From NCBI RefSeq assembly GCF_013155375.1, contig NZ_JABJQY010000005.1, positions 248,001 to 312,000 on the forward strand: a stretch of 64,000 nucleotides of DNA, in the 5' to 3' direction. Below the pieces are notes generated by a model that had not been told where the DNA came from, did not search any database, and saw only the letters and a program-made list of their open reading frames with translations. Both the position numbers and the translations under genes were made by a program. Source of the stretch: Nocardioides sp. zg-1308 (GTDB lineage: Bacteria > Actinomycetota > Actinomycetes > Propionibacteriales > Nocardioidaceae). Below, in pieces: positions 41,145 to 49,865 of this stretch. Within the stretch, counting starts at the first letter, position 1, and each line of letters opens with the position of its first letter.

Positions 41145-42887
41145 TCAGGAGTCCGGACGGAGCCAGGCGTAGCCCCACGCCCCGACCACCAGCGGATCGG
41201 CGTGCTCGCCGGTGACCACGTCGGTGCCGCTGAGCGGCAGGGTGATCTCCTCGCCGGTGACGTTGGTGACGCAGACCAGCTCGTCGGCCGTCCCCTCGCC
41301 GCGCACGAGGACGAACACCCGGTCGTCGAGGCGCAGCACGCGCTGGGTGCCGAAGGGCGAGAAGGCCTCGTGCCGGCGTCGCACGTCCATCAGGTGCCGC
41401 ATGCCGTCGAAGACCGCGCGTCGGCGCGGGTCGTCGCGCAGCTCCTCCGCCAGCCGGTCGGCGTCGAGGACGGCGCGGTTGATGCGCCGGTTGATGCGAC
41501 TGGTCACCATGCCCTCGAGGTCGGGCGGGGAGCCGACCAGCGAGTGGTAGTAGATCGCCGGCACCCCGAGGAACGCGAACAGGATGCTGTGCGCGGCCAG
41601 GGCCTTCGCCGCCAGCACCGCGGGGTCGCCCGCCTCGTCGACCGTGCAGAGGGCGTCGAGGTAGCTGAGGTTGAGCTCGTAGACCGCCCGGGAGCCGTCG
41701 GGCCGCCCGGCCCACGACACCCGCCCGCCGTGCGAGTGCGTGCGCTGCACCAGGGCGTCGCGCTCGGCGTCGTCGAGGATTCCCTCGGTCGCCCGCATCC
41801 CGATGCCGTCGTGGCTGGCCAGGAAGTTGAACCACGTCGCCGTGTCGCTCACGGGCCCGACGCCACCGGCCCACTCGCTGAGCCGCGCCGTCGACTGCGC
41901 CACGAACGAGTGCAGCACGAGCGGCGGCAGCGCGAACTGGTAGACGAGGTGCGCCTCGTCGTGGCCGTCGCCGAAGTAGGAGATGTTCTCCGCGTGCGGG
42001 ACGTTGGTCTCGGTGAGCAGCCGGGCACCGGGCGCGACGTGCTCGACGAGGGCCCGCCAGACCTTGATGACGGCGTGCGTCTGCGGCAGGTGCAGGCAGG
42101 TGGTGCCGGACTCCTTCCACAGGAAGCCGATGGCGTCGAGGCGTACGGCGGAGGCGCCGCGCCCGAGGTAGCCCAGGAGCACGTCGGTGAGCTCGACCAG
42201 CGCGCCGGGGTGGCGGACGTCGACGTCGACCTGGTCGGCGCCGAACGTGGTCCACGCGCGCACCGTGCTGCCGTCGGGGCGCTCGAAGGGATGGAACAGG
42301 GGGGTGGTGCGCGGCCGCACCACGCGCGAGACGTCGAAGCCGGGATCCTCCTCGAGGTAGAAGCCGTCGTAGGCGGGGTCGCCGGCCAGCCAGCCGAGGA
42401 ACCACGGGCTGTGGCTCGAGGTGTGGTTGGCGACGAAGTCGAACATCACGGTGCGGTCCGCCGCCAGCTCGGCGACGTCGTCCCAGCTGCCCAGCGACGG
42501 GTTGACCACCCGGTGGTCGACGACCGCGAACCCGTCGTCGGAGGTCCACGGGAACATGGGGAGCAGGTGGACGTCGCTGAGGACCTCGCCGACCTGCTCG
42601 CGCAGGAAGGCGGCCAGGGTGTGCAGGGGGGCCTCGTCGCGGCGCCGGATGCCGTCGGCGTAGGTGATCAGGCACGAGGTGCGGTGCGTGGGTGACGGCA
42701 CCGTCCGGCCCCGCAGTGCGGCGGCGTGCGCGTCGGCGAGCCGCACGAGCCGACGCGTGACCTCGGCGTGCCCGTCGGGGTAGAGCAGCCCGACGTGCGG
42801 CGCGATGCGAGCGGCCAGGTCGTCCCCCGAGTCGTCCCCGAGGTCGTCCATCAGGTCGTCCCCCGGGTCGTCTGCCGTCCCGGTCAC
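41145..42887 (-). CDS. GH13_18 sugar phosphorylase (glucosylglycerate/sucrose phosphorylase-like)
   Basis: Last gene of the sugar operon, encoding a 580-aa GH13 subfamily 18 phosphorylase, which cleaves an alpha-glucoside with phosphate to release glucose-1-phosphate. Catalytic residues are intact: nucleophile Asp251 in AVRLDAIGFLWKE, acid/base Glu293 in LLTETNVPHAE and Asp360 in FLASHDGIG. The strings FLWKESGTTCLHLPQTH and NVPHAENISYFGDG resemble E. coli YcjM (glucosylglycerate phosphorylase) more than sucrose phosphorylase. The first 25 residues are an Asp-rich repeat of no known role. GTG 42887 overlaps the GH36 stop (GTGA). Exact acceptor unknown. Confidence 0.88.
   Translation of the reverse strand: MTGTADDPGDDLMDDLGDDSGDDLAARIAPHVGLLYPDGHAEVTRRLVRLADAHAAALRGRTVPSPTHRTSCLITYADGIRRRDEAPLHTLAAFLREQVGEVLSDVHLLPMFPWTSDDGFAVVDHRVVNPSLGSWDDVAELAADRTVMFDFVANHTSSHSPWFLGWLAGDPAYDGFYLEEDPGFDVSRVVRPRTTPLFHPFERPDGSTVRAWTTFGADQVDVDVRHPGALVELTDVLLGYLGRGASAVRLDAIGFLWKESGTTCLHLPQTHAVIKVWRALVEHVAPGARLLTETNVPHAENISYFGDGHDEAHLVYQFALPPLVLHSFVAQSTARLSEWAGGVGPVSDTATWFNFLASHDGIGMRATEGILDDAERDALVQRTHSHGGRVSWAGRPDGSRAVYELNLSYLDALCTVDEAGDPAVLAAKALAAHSILFAFLGVPAIYYHSLVGSPPDLEGMVTSRINRRINRAVLDADRLAEELRDDPRRRAVFDGMRHLMDVRRRHEAFSPFGTQRVLRLDDRVFVLVRGEGTADELVCVTNVTGEEITLPLSGTDVVTGEHADPLVVGAWGYAWLRPDS
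42817..42872. repeat. Degenerate 12-13-bp repeats encoding an Asp-rich N-terminus
   Basis: Variants of (a)ggtcgtccccc(g) occur at about 42817, 42830, 42841 and 42853 on the plus strand and encode repeated Gly-Asp-Asp units at the N-terminus of the phosphorylase. Confidence 0.7.
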
Positions 42888-44245
42888 GACGCCGCTCCCT
42901 CGTCCTGGGCGACCCGCGCCCCGCGCCGCAGCACCTCGGTGGCCAATGGCGCCGCGGTCCCGCCGTCGGCCAGCAGCCCGCGCACCGTGTCGAGCCCCCA
43001 CGCGTCGAGCTCGCTGATCCGGTCGGAGAAGGAGCGCAGGCCGCCGAACGCCTGCGCGGCCTCGGCCCACCGCTCCCGCGAGCCGTAGGAGGGGCGTACG
43101 ACGACGCAGTCGGGGTCGTTGACCCACAGCCGGCCCTGCTGCCAGGCCCGCGCGGCAATCGGCATGAGCCCGCGCAGGCCGCCCGAACCGTCCTCGCCGC
43201 CCTCGTGGAAGGTGTCGGGGGAGACCCGCATGACGTCGACCAGCCCGACGCTGGGCAGCAGCGGCGCGCCGCACCCGACGAGGAGCACGTCGGGACCGAC
43301 GACGTCGCGCACCAGCTGGAGCCCGCTGCGGTAGGCCGCGACCTCGTCGACGTCCTCGTGGCGGCGACCGGGCACTGCGCCGCCGTAGAGGAAGTCGAGC
43401 TTGAGGTAGTCGACCCCCGCGTCGACGAGCGCGCGCAGCGAGTCGGCGAGCACCTCGCGCACGCCCGGGTGCGTCAGGTCGAGCCCCACCAGGTCCTGGC
43501 CCCAGTTGTGGCCCGCCGGCCCCACCAGCCAGTCGGGGTGCTCGCGGGCCATGGTCGTGTCGGCGCCCACGAGGAACGGGGCCAGCCAGGCCCCCGCGCG
43601 CCGGCCGCTCGCGCGCACGTCCTCCACGACACCGGGCAGCGAGCCGAAGCGGTCGGACGGTCGCAGCAGCTCGCCGAACCCGGCACTCCACCCGTCGTCC
43701 ACGAGCACGACGTCGACGCCCAGCTCGTGCCGGTCGAGGTCGCGCACCGCCTCCGCGACGTCCGCTGCGGTGACGGCCTCGAAGAAGCGGTACCAGGAGC
43801 ACCACACGGTCGGTGGGTCGGACAGCGGCGGACTCGTGGCGGCCAGCGCGTCGCCGTAGGCCACCAGCGCGGCCTCGCCGCCCGCCGGGTGCTCGCTGGT
43901 CGTGACCGGACCGCTGGAGCGTACGACGACGCGGTCGCCCTCGAGCGTCGCGTGGATCGACGGGACGACCAGCAGGTCGTCGGTGGCGTAGCACCGTGCG
44001 GGGGCGCCGGTGCCGGGGTCGACCACCAGCAGGCCCTCACCCTGCACGCCGCTCGCCGGCACGGGCGTGCCCGGGCGGAACCGCATGAGGTGCTGCCATC
44101 CCTCCGCGGGTGCCCGCCCGGTGGCGGTCACGGGGTACCACGTGGCGGGGCTCCAGCTCTGCCAGCCCTCGGCGTACACCCGGCCGCCGCGGGGGTCGAC
44201 CGGCACCTCGTCGACCACGTCCGTGCGGACCGCTCCCTGGCTCAC
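42884..44245 (-). CDS. GH36/clan GH-D glycoside hydrolase, short form
   Basis: A 453-aa retaining glycosidase of clan GH-D, nearest to GH36 alpha-galactosidases. Motifs: VWCSWYRFF near residue 147, VDDGWSAGFG near 182, nucleophile Asp284 in YLKLDFLYGGA and proposed acid/base Asp344 in VMRVSPDTF. Bacterial GH36 enzymes usually exceed 700 residues; this one has only a reduced N-terminal beta domain and no C-terminal one. GTG 44245 overlaps the Gfo/Idh stop. In context it should act intracellularly on an imported oligosaccharide or glycoside; galactose specificity is not established. Confidence 0.87.
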   Translation of the reverse strand: MSQGAVRTDVVDEVPVDPRGGRVYAEGWQSWSPATWYPVTATGRAPAEGWQHLMRFRPGTPVPASGVQGEGLLVVDPGTGAPARCYATDDLLVVPSIHATLEGDRVVVRSSGPVTTSEHPAGGEAALVAYGDALAATSPPLSDPPTVWCSWYRFFEAVTAADVAEAVRDLDRHELGVDVVLVDDGWSAGFGELLRPSDRFGSLPGVVEDVRASGRRAGAWLAPFLVGADTTMAREHPDWLVGPAGHNWGQDLVGLDLTHPGVREVLADSLRALVDAGVDYLKLDFLYGGAVPGRRHEDVDEVAAYRSGLQLVRDVVGPDVLLVGCGAPLLPSVGLVDVMRVSPDTFHEGGEDGSGGLRGLMPIAARAWQQGRLWVNDPDCVVVRPSYGSRERWAEAAQAFGGLRSFSDRISELDAWGLDTVRGLLADGGTAAPLATEVLRRGARVAQDEGAAS

Positions 44246-45327
44246 GCCGCCACCTCCACCGGCACGCCGCCGCGGTCGGCGGAGTCGCGGGCGGCGAGCA
44301 CGAGCCGCACGGAGAGGGCGGCGTCGGCCGCCGAGTTCTCCGGTGACCGGTCCTCCTCGACCGCACACATCAGCTCGCCCATCGCGGCGGCGAAGCCGTC
44401 GACGAACCACGCCCCCTGCAGGGGGATGCTCGTCGACGACGTGCCGTCGTCGAGGTCGAGCCGGTCGGAGTCGAGCAGCACGCTGCCGCGCAGCGTGCCG
44501 GTGGTGCCGTGCACCCAGAACGGACAGCCGGAGCGGGACGACACGGCGCTGCCGGGGATGCGCAGCGTCGCCGTCGCGCCCGACTCGGCGGTCATGGACA
44601 GCGTGGCCGACCACGGGTTGCGGGCCTGCGCCGGCTGGCCGGGGACGCGCGAGTCCGAGGCCTGCACCGACACCACGGGTCCGGCCCCGCCGTCGAGGAG
44701 CCACGACCGGGTGATGTCGACCCAGTGCAGGAGGTAGTCGGTGAGCAGCATGTGGGGGACGTCGTCGAACGGCGTGCCGGCCAGCGGCGGCAGCGGCTTG
44801 TCGTGGACGTGCGTCACCCCCACCACGTCGCCCACCGCCCCATCGCGCACGAGCAGCGTCGCGGCCCGCCACGGCGGCGCCCAGCGACCGTTGTGGTTGA
44901 CCGCCACCCGCACCCCGGCGCGGTCGGCGGCCGCGAGCACCTCGGGCAGCCGGTCGAGGTCGTCGGCCGAGAGCGTCAGGGGCTTCTGCGCCAGCACGTG
45001 CTTGCCGGCGTCGACGGCCGCGGAGATCCACGCCAGCCGGTCCTCCGGTCCGGTGGCGAGGTCGACGAAGCGCACCGCCGGGTCGGCCAGCAGCTCCTCG
45101 GCGGAGCCGTAGACCCGCCGCACGCGGGGGAAGCGCTCGAGCAGCCCGTCGGTCGTGCGCGAGCTGCGGCTCCAGACGCCGGTCACGCCGACGCCGTGCT
45201 GCTCGTAGGCGGGCAGGTGCGCGGACTGCGCGATGGTGCCGGCGCCGAGGACGGCCACCCCGCCGCGGTCAGCCGGGAAGCGGGGCCGGGTGTCCGGCAC
45301 CCCGACGCCGTCTCCGCCGGGACTCAC
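44242..45327 (-). CDS. Gfo/Idh/MocA family oxidoreductase
   Basis: NAD(P)-dependent sugar dehydrogenase-type protein (361 aa). The N-terminal Rossmann domain has VAVLGAGTIAQSAHLPAY at residue 24 and the catalytic lysine Lys115 in LAQKPL, a variant of the usual EKP. The C-terminal alpha/beta domain contains MLLTDYLLHWVDITRSW with the expected His-Asp pair. In the E. coli ycj cluster the equivalent YcjS oxidises C3 of a glucoside to a keto-sugar. Here it lies between an MDR dehydrogenase and a GH36 enzyme with GTGA overlaps on both sides, so a similar redox step is plausible. Confidence 0.9.
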   Translation of the reverse strand: MSPGGDGVGVPDTRPRFPADRGGVAVLGAGTIAQSAHLPAYEQHGVGVTGVWSRSSRTTDGLLERFPRVRRVYGSAEELLADPAVRFVDLATGPEDRLAWISAAVDAGKHVLAQKPLTLSADDLDRLPEVLAAADRAGVRVAVNHNGRWAPPWRAATLLVRDGAVGDVVGVTHVHDKPLPPLAGTPFDDVPHMLLTDYLLHWVDITRSWLLDGGAGPVVSVQASDSRVPGQPAQARNPWSATLSMTAESGATATLRIPGSAVSSRSGCPFWVHGTTGTLRGSVLLDSDRLDLDDGTSSTSIPLQGAWFVDGFAAAMGELMCAVEEDRSPENSAADAALSVRLVLAARDSADRGGVPVEVAA

Positions 45328-46379
45328 CGGTCCTCCGGGGCGGCCGGGAACCGGAGCACCGCCTGGAGGACGTCGTCGTCACCCCGGTCGAGCCGCTCGA
45401 AGATCGCGGCCACGTCGGTCGCGTCGACGACGTCGGTCACCAGCGACCGTACGTCGACGCGACCCCGTCGCACCTGGTCCATGAACGTGCGGACGAGCCG
45501 GGCCTGGTCCCAGCGGGGACCGAGCGCCAGCGGCGTGCCGCTGATCTGGCTGGCGACGATGCGGACGCGGTTGTGGTGGAACTCCTCGCCGAGGCGGAGG
45601 TGCTCCGCCCCGCCCTGGTAGAACCCGGACGCGACCACCGTCCCATCGAGCACCACCGAGCGCACCGCCTCCTGCAGGGCCCGGGTGGTGCCGCTCAGCT
45701 CGATCGCCGAGTCGACGCCGCCGCCGCCGGACCACGCGCGCACGTGGGCGCCGGCCCCGCCCGGGACGTCGGGCGCCAGCACCTCGACCGCGCCCATGGC
45801 GCTGGCGGCGTCGCGCCGCTGCGCCACGCCGTCGACGGCGACCACGTCGGCACCGCCCAGCACCGCGAGGCGGGTGGCGAGCAGGCCGATCACGCCCTGC
45901 CCGTAGACCGCGACGCGGTCGCCGAGGCGTGCCTCCGCGGCGAGCACGGCGTTGAGGGCGATCGCCCCGACCCGCGCGAAGGTGCCGCCGAGCGGGTCCT
46001 CCCCGGTCCAGGTGCGGTCGCGGAGGGCGGCGGCCGGCACGACGGCCTCGCTGCGGTGCCCCCAGATCCCGTGCACGACGTCGCCCACCACCGGTGCGTC
46101 CACGTCGTCGGCGACCTCGACCACCTCGCCCACCTCGGAGTAGCCCCACCCCTGGACGGGGTAGGCGAAGGACGGCTCGCCGTCGACGAACAACCGGCGC
46201 TCCGGGTCCCAGGTGCGGGTGAGGTAGGGGTTGGAGCCGCGGTAGGCGGTCAGCTCGGTGCCGGCGGAGATGCCGGAGTACCACGTGCGGATGCGCACCG
46301 AGCCCGGCACCAGGGGCTGCTCGTCCACCGGGACGAGCGACACCTCGAAGGGCGCGGTGAACGAGACGACGTCGGGCAC
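45324..46379 (-). CDS. Zinc-less MDR-family dehydrogenase (YcjQ-like position)
   Basis: Medium-chain dehydrogenase/reductase (351 aa) of the type annotated as zinc-binding alcohol dehydrogenase. The NAD(P) motif is VAVYGQGVIGLLATRL near residue 155. The protein contains no cysteine at all: the catalytic zinc site, normally GxCGxD, reads SGISAGTEL, and the structural zinc cluster is missing. E. coli YcjQ, which works with YcjS on 3-keto sugars, belongs to a comparable branch. Start GTG 46379 is 6 bp from the permease stop. A role as a partner reductase for keto-sugars is inference. Confidence 0.88.
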   Translation of the reverse strand: MPDVVSFTAPFEVSLVPVDEQPLVPGSVRIRTWYSGISAGTELTAYRGSNPYLTRTWDPERRLFVDGEPSFAYPVQGWGYSEVGEVVEVADDVDAPVVGDVVHGIWGHRSEAVVPAAALRDRTWTGEDPLGGTFARVGAIALNAVLAAEARLGDRVAVYGQGVIGLLATRLAVLGGADVVAVDGVAQRRDAASAMGAVEVLAPDVPGGAGAHVRAWSGGGGVDSAIELSGTTRALQEAVRSVVLDGTVVASGFYQGGAEHLRLGEEFHHNRVRIVASQISGTPLALGPRWDQARLVRTFMDQVRRGRVDVRSLVTDVVDATDVAAIFERLDRGDDDVLQAVLRFPAAPEDR

Positions 46380-46385
46380 CGGGTC

Positions 46386-47315
46386 TCAGCCCTTCTCGGC
46401 CCCGGCGGTCAGGCCACCGGCCAGCCACCGCTCGCTGAGGAAGAACAGCACGATGATCGGCACGGTGAGGATGACCGAGCCGGCCATCAGGACCGTGGTG
46501 GGGACCTCGATGCTGCCGGCGAGCTGCGACAGGCCCAGCGAGACCGTCCAGTTGTCCCGCTTCTCGACGAGGAAGAGCAGCGCGAACAGGAACTCGTTCC
46601 ACGCGATCATGAAGATGAACAGGGCGTTGGAGGCGATCGCCGGCATGGCCAGCGGGAGGCTGACGTGCCACATGGTCTGCAGGCGCGTGCAGCCGTCGAT
46701 CTCGGCCGCCTCCTCGATGCTGGCCGGGATGGTGTCGAAGTAGTTGCGCAGCATGTAGATCGACACCGCCGCCACCTGGGCGACGTAGACCACGAGCAGG
46801 CCGGTGAGCGTCCCGCGCTGCTCGATGCGGGTGAAGAAGACGAACAGCGGGATGGCGAGCAGGATCGCGGGGAAGAAGTAGACCCCGAGGAACAGCGCGC
46901 CGATCTGGCGACGCCCGAAGAAGTCGAGCCGGCTCACCGCGTACGCACCGGGCACCGAGACCAGCAGCGTCAGCACGACCGTGCCGATGGCGACGACGAA
47001 GCTGTTGCGCAGGAAGGTCAGGAAGCCCTGGCCGCCGTCGTCGGTGGACCGGAGCACGTCGCCGTAGGTGCCCGGGTCGACCTCGCCGCCGGACGGCCAC
47101 AGCGCGCCGGGGTCCTGCAGCACCGCGTCGAGCGGACGGAAGGACAGCAGCAGCATGTAGTAGAAGGGGAACAGGCAGATGAGGAGCAGGAACGCGATCG
47201 TGAGCGGCCGCACCACGGAGAAGAGCCGTCGCTCGACCCGGTCGCGGTGCCAGCCGCTGGGCCCGGCCTCGGCGACCGGCCGCTCGGGGCGGGTCGTGCT
47301 GGTGGCGGTGCTCAT
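46386..47315 (-). CDS. Carbohydrate ABC transporter permease, MalG type
   Basis: Inner-membrane permease (309 aa) with six helices and the EAA loop EEAAEIDGCTRLQTMWHVSLPLAMP near residue 215. It follows the MalF-type gene with an ATGA overlap. ATG 47315 begins MSTATSTTRPERP and about 30 cytoplasmic residues before the first helix. Typical CUT1 sugar importer. No ATPase is encoded in the operon, so a shared MsmK-like ATPase elsewhere must energise it, as is usual for CUT1 systems in actinobacteria. Confidence 0.94.
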   Translation of the reverse strand: MSTATSTTRPERPVAEAGPSGWHRDRVERRLFSVVRPLTIAFLLLICLFPFYYMLLLSFRPLDAVLQDPGALWPSGGEVDPGTYGDVLRSTDDGGQGFLTFLRNSFVVAIGTVVLTLLVSVPGAYAVSRLDFFGRRQIGALFLGVYFFPAILLAIPLFVFFTRIEQRGTLTGLLVVYVAQVAAVSIYMLRNYFDTIPASIEEAAEIDGCTRLQTMWHVSLPLAMPAIASNALFIFMIAWNEFLFALLFLVEKRDNWTVSLGLSQLAGSIEVPTTVLMAGSVILTVPIIVLFFLSERWLAGGLTAGAEKG

Positions 47316-48325
47316 GCGACGTCCTCCCGCCGGCCGAAGAGCCTGAGGTAGATGGTGACGAGCACGCCGAGGATGGCGGCGAGCACGAGCGCCTGGGCCG
47401 CGGCGGCACCGATGTCGCCGCGGTTGATCAGGTAGTCGAAGACGCGCACCGCGACGACCTGCGTCCCGGCGCCACCCCCGGTGAGGAGGTAGATGTCGTC
47501 GAAGTTGTTGAAGGTCCAGATGAAGCGCAGCACGGTCAGCACGGCGATCGTGGGCAGCAGCTGCGGCAGGATGATGTGCCGGAACCGCTGCGTGGGTGTC
47601 GCGCCGTCGACCGTCGCGGCCTCCTCGAGAGAGTCGGGGATGGCCTGCATGCGGGCGGTGATGAAGAGGAAGGCGAACGGGAAGGACCGCCAGGCCTCGA
47701 ACAGCACCACGGTCACCAGCGACTGGCTGATGTGCAGGTCGACGCCGAACGGCGCGATCGACTTCGACGAGCTGAGGAAGGCGATCGGGTCGTCCCAGCC
47801 CAGCAGCGTGGTGCCGTAGTGGTTCACGATCCCGAACTGCGGGTTGAGCATCGTGGTCCACACGAACGTGGCGGCCACGACCGGCGCGACGTAGGGCACC
47901 AGCATGCAGGCGCGTACGAGCCCGCGACCGCGGAACGGCCGGCGCAGCGCGAGCGCCGCCACCAGGCCCAGGCCGATGGCGCAGGCGGTGCCGCCGACCG
48001 AGTAGATGAGCGTGGTGACCAGCGCGTCGACGAAGCCGGGCGAGGTCAGCACGTTGGTGAAGTTGTCGAGGCTGTAGTCGCCGATCACCCCGGTGGTGCG
48101 GAGGTTGAGCAGCCGCACCTGCTGGAAGGCGAGCGAGATGGTCCAGAGGATCGGCAGCACCACCATCGCGAACACGATGACGAAGGTGGGCGTGATCAGC
48201 AGGTAGCCCGTCCTCCGGTCCTGCTTCACCCGGGTCGAGGCGGCTCGGCGGGGGCGTCGCCCCGGAGGCACGCGCTCGGGCGCCTCCAGGGTCGCCGCCT
48301 GCCCGGTCGGGCCTCCGGTCGTCAC
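47312..48325 (-). CDS. Carbohydrate ABC transporter permease, MalF type
   Basis: Inner-membrane permease (337 aa), partner of the MalG-type protein. Six or more helices, with the EAA loop LEEAATVDGATPTQRFRHIILP near residue 240 and the N-terminal helix YLLITPTFVIVFAMVVLPIL. GTG 48325 overlaps the stop of the binding-protein gene (GTGA). The membrane topology and the spacing are typical of CUT1 systems. Confidence 0.94.
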   Translation of the reverse strand: MTTGGPTGQAATLEAPERVPPGRRPRRAASTRVKQDRRTGYLLITPTFVIVFAMVVLPILWTISLAFQQVRLLNLRTTGVIGDYSLDNFTNVLTSPGFVDALVTTLIYSVGGTACAIGLGLVAALALRRPFRGRGLVRACMLVPYVAPVVAATFVWTTMLNPQFGIVNHYGTTLLGWDDPIAFLSSSKSIAPFGVDLHISQSLVTVVLFEAWRSFPFAFLFITARMQAIPDSLEEAATVDGATPTQRFRHIILPQLLPTIAVLTVLRFIWTFNNFDDIYLLTGGGAGTQVVAVRVFDYLINRGDIGAAAAQALVLAAILGVLVTIYLRLFGRREDVA

Positions 48326-49740
48326 GGGAGCGAGTCCTGCACCGTCCGGACCGCGTCAGCCGCCTCCTGCATCGCGTCGGCGGCGTCGGTGCCCCCGGCC
48401 ACCTGGTTGACGGCGTTGGCCACGGGCTGCTCGCCCTGGATCGCACCCAGCAGGTCGCCCTGCCCCTGCGGGATGGCCCAGCGCTGCAGGGTCTCGACGC
48501 CGCCGGTGAGCTTGTCGATCACGTCGGGGCCGTAGAAGTCGGAGAGGGGGGCCTTGGTGTCCACGCCGACCTCCATCGACGACCACGCGTCGGAGAAGTT
48601 GGTGGCGCCGGGGCTGTTGCCGGGCCGGACCGGGATCTTGCCCTCGGGGGCAATCTCGATCCACGGCTCGTAGCCGTCGTTCATCATGTACTCGACGAAC
48701 TCCTGGGCCGGCTCGGTCGCCGCCTCGGCCGGGATCGTCCACGAGGTGACCTCGCCGTAGGTCGCCGGCTCGGAGCCCGACGGGCCCTGGATGGAGGTGA
48801 CGACGCCGCTGTTCTCGGCCAGGAACTTCGGGTCGTCCTTGCACTCGGGGCAGCTGGGCACCGCGTCGTTGCGGAGGCCGGCGAGCTCGTCGAGGACGAA
48901 GCTCGACCAGATGAGCATGGCGCCCTGACCGGCGAAGTAGGCCGCGCGCGTGGTGTCCACGTCCTGCGCGCCGGTCACGGAGTAGTCCTGCTGGAGCTGG
49001 CCGTAGAAGTCGAGCGCCTCGACGCACTCGTCGCTGTCGAGGGTGACCTCGCCGGCGTCGTCGACCATCTGGCAGTTGTTGCCCAGCCCGATCTCCTCGA
49101 AGGTCTGCGCGGTGAAGGCGTCGCCCGCCACGTTGGCGCCGAGGAAGCCCGCCACGTCGGGGGAGTCGAGCTCCTCCGCGGCGGCCAGCACGTCGTCGTA
49201 CGTCGTCGGCTCGGCCAGCCCGGCCTCTTCGAAGAGGTCCTTGCGGTAGACGAGCAGCTGCACCCAGGACTCGCTCGGCACGGCGAGCTGCTCGTCGCCG
49301 TCGGCGGTCAGCTCGACGGCGCTCTCGTTGAAGGTCGCGGGGTCGAGGGACTCCATGACCGCCGCGACGGCCTCGGTGTCGACGAGCTCGTTGGCCGACA
49401 GGGTGCGGACCTGGCTCAGCGGCAGGGCGCCGATGGCGTCCGGGAGGTCGCCCGCGGCGGCGTTGGAGGTGAGGATCTGGTTGAACTGGTCCTCGGCGAC
49501 CGCGGTGAGCTCGACGTCGATGCCACTGCTCTGGGTGAAGTCGTCGACGATCGCCTGGGCCGCCTTCACCCGGTCGGGGAGGTCCTCGACGATCCACACA
49601 GTGATGCTGTCGGCGTCGCTCTCCTGCTCGTCGCCGTCGCCCCCGCAGGCCGCCGTGACGGCCAGCATCGTGCAGGCGAGGGCTGCCATGCCGGCACGCC
49701 GCCGACGGGACGTCTTCGAAGCGGTGGTGTGCGTGGTCAC
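48322..49740 (-). CDS. Carbohydrate ABC transporter substrate-binding lipoprotein
   Basis: First gene of the seven-gene sugar operon: a CUT1 (family 1) binding protein of 472 aa, tethered to the membrane. A basic N-terminus and helix end in the lipobox AVTAAC, giving lipidation near Cys32. The mature domain starts with an acidic linker, then ITVWIVEDLPDRVKAAQAIVDDF, the usual start of the fold. GTG 49740 follows GGGAGG by five bases. Its promoter lies in the 125-bp region shared with the ROK repressor gene. The bound sugar is unknown but should fit a GH13_18 phosphorylase substrate. Confidence 0.92.
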   Translation of the reverse strand: MTTHTTASKTSRRRRAGMAALACTMLAVTAACGGDGDEQESDADSITVWIVEDLPDRVKAAQAIVDDFTQSSGIDVELTAVAEDQFNQILTSNAAAGDLPDAIGALPLSQVRTLSANELVDTEAVAAVMESLDPATFNESAVELTADGDEQLAVPSESWVQLLVYRKDLFEEAGLAEPTTYDDVLAAAEELDSPDVAGFLGANVAGDAFTAQTFEEIGLGNNCQMVDDAGEVTLDSDECVEALDFYGQLQQDYSVTGAQDVDTTRAAYFAGQGAMLIWSSFVLDELAGLRNDAVPSCPECKDDPKFLAENSGVVTSIQGPSGSEPATYGEVTSWTIPAEAATEPAQEFVEYMMNDGYEPWIEIAPEGKIPVRPGNSPGATNFSDAWSSMEVGVDTKAPLSDFYGPDVIDKLTGGVETLQRWAIPQGQGDLLGAIQGEQPVANAVNQVAGGTDAADAMQEAADAVRTVQDSLP

Positions 49741-49768
49741 GGGACCTCCCAGGGGACAACGAACTTTT

Positions 49769-49783
49769 GTCCAAACACTGGAC
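49769..49783. promoter_or_regulatory. Palindrome GTCCA-N5-TGGAC, candidate ROK operator
   Basis: A perfect 5-bp inverted repeat with a 5-nt spacer lies between the divergent ROK repressor and sugar operon genes. It covers the position of the operon's -10 box (CAGTGT, minus strand 49780-49775), 17 nt from a consensus -35. Binding there would block operon transcription. Confidence 0.6.
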
Positions 49784-49797
49784 CTATGTTTCAAGGC

Positions 49798-49803
49798 TGT
49801 CAA
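49798..49803 (-). promoter_or_regulatory. -35 box (TTGACA) of the sugar operon
   Basis: Minus-strand TTGACA, 17 nt before CAGTGT in the palindrome. TTGACA is a perfect consensus match; the -10 is weak, as expected for a regulated promoter. Confidence 0.5.
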
Positions 49804-49865
49804 TCATTTCTTGTGCGAGAGTTTCCATCGATCGCAGCCGAGACGGACCGGACGGACGGAGGAGC

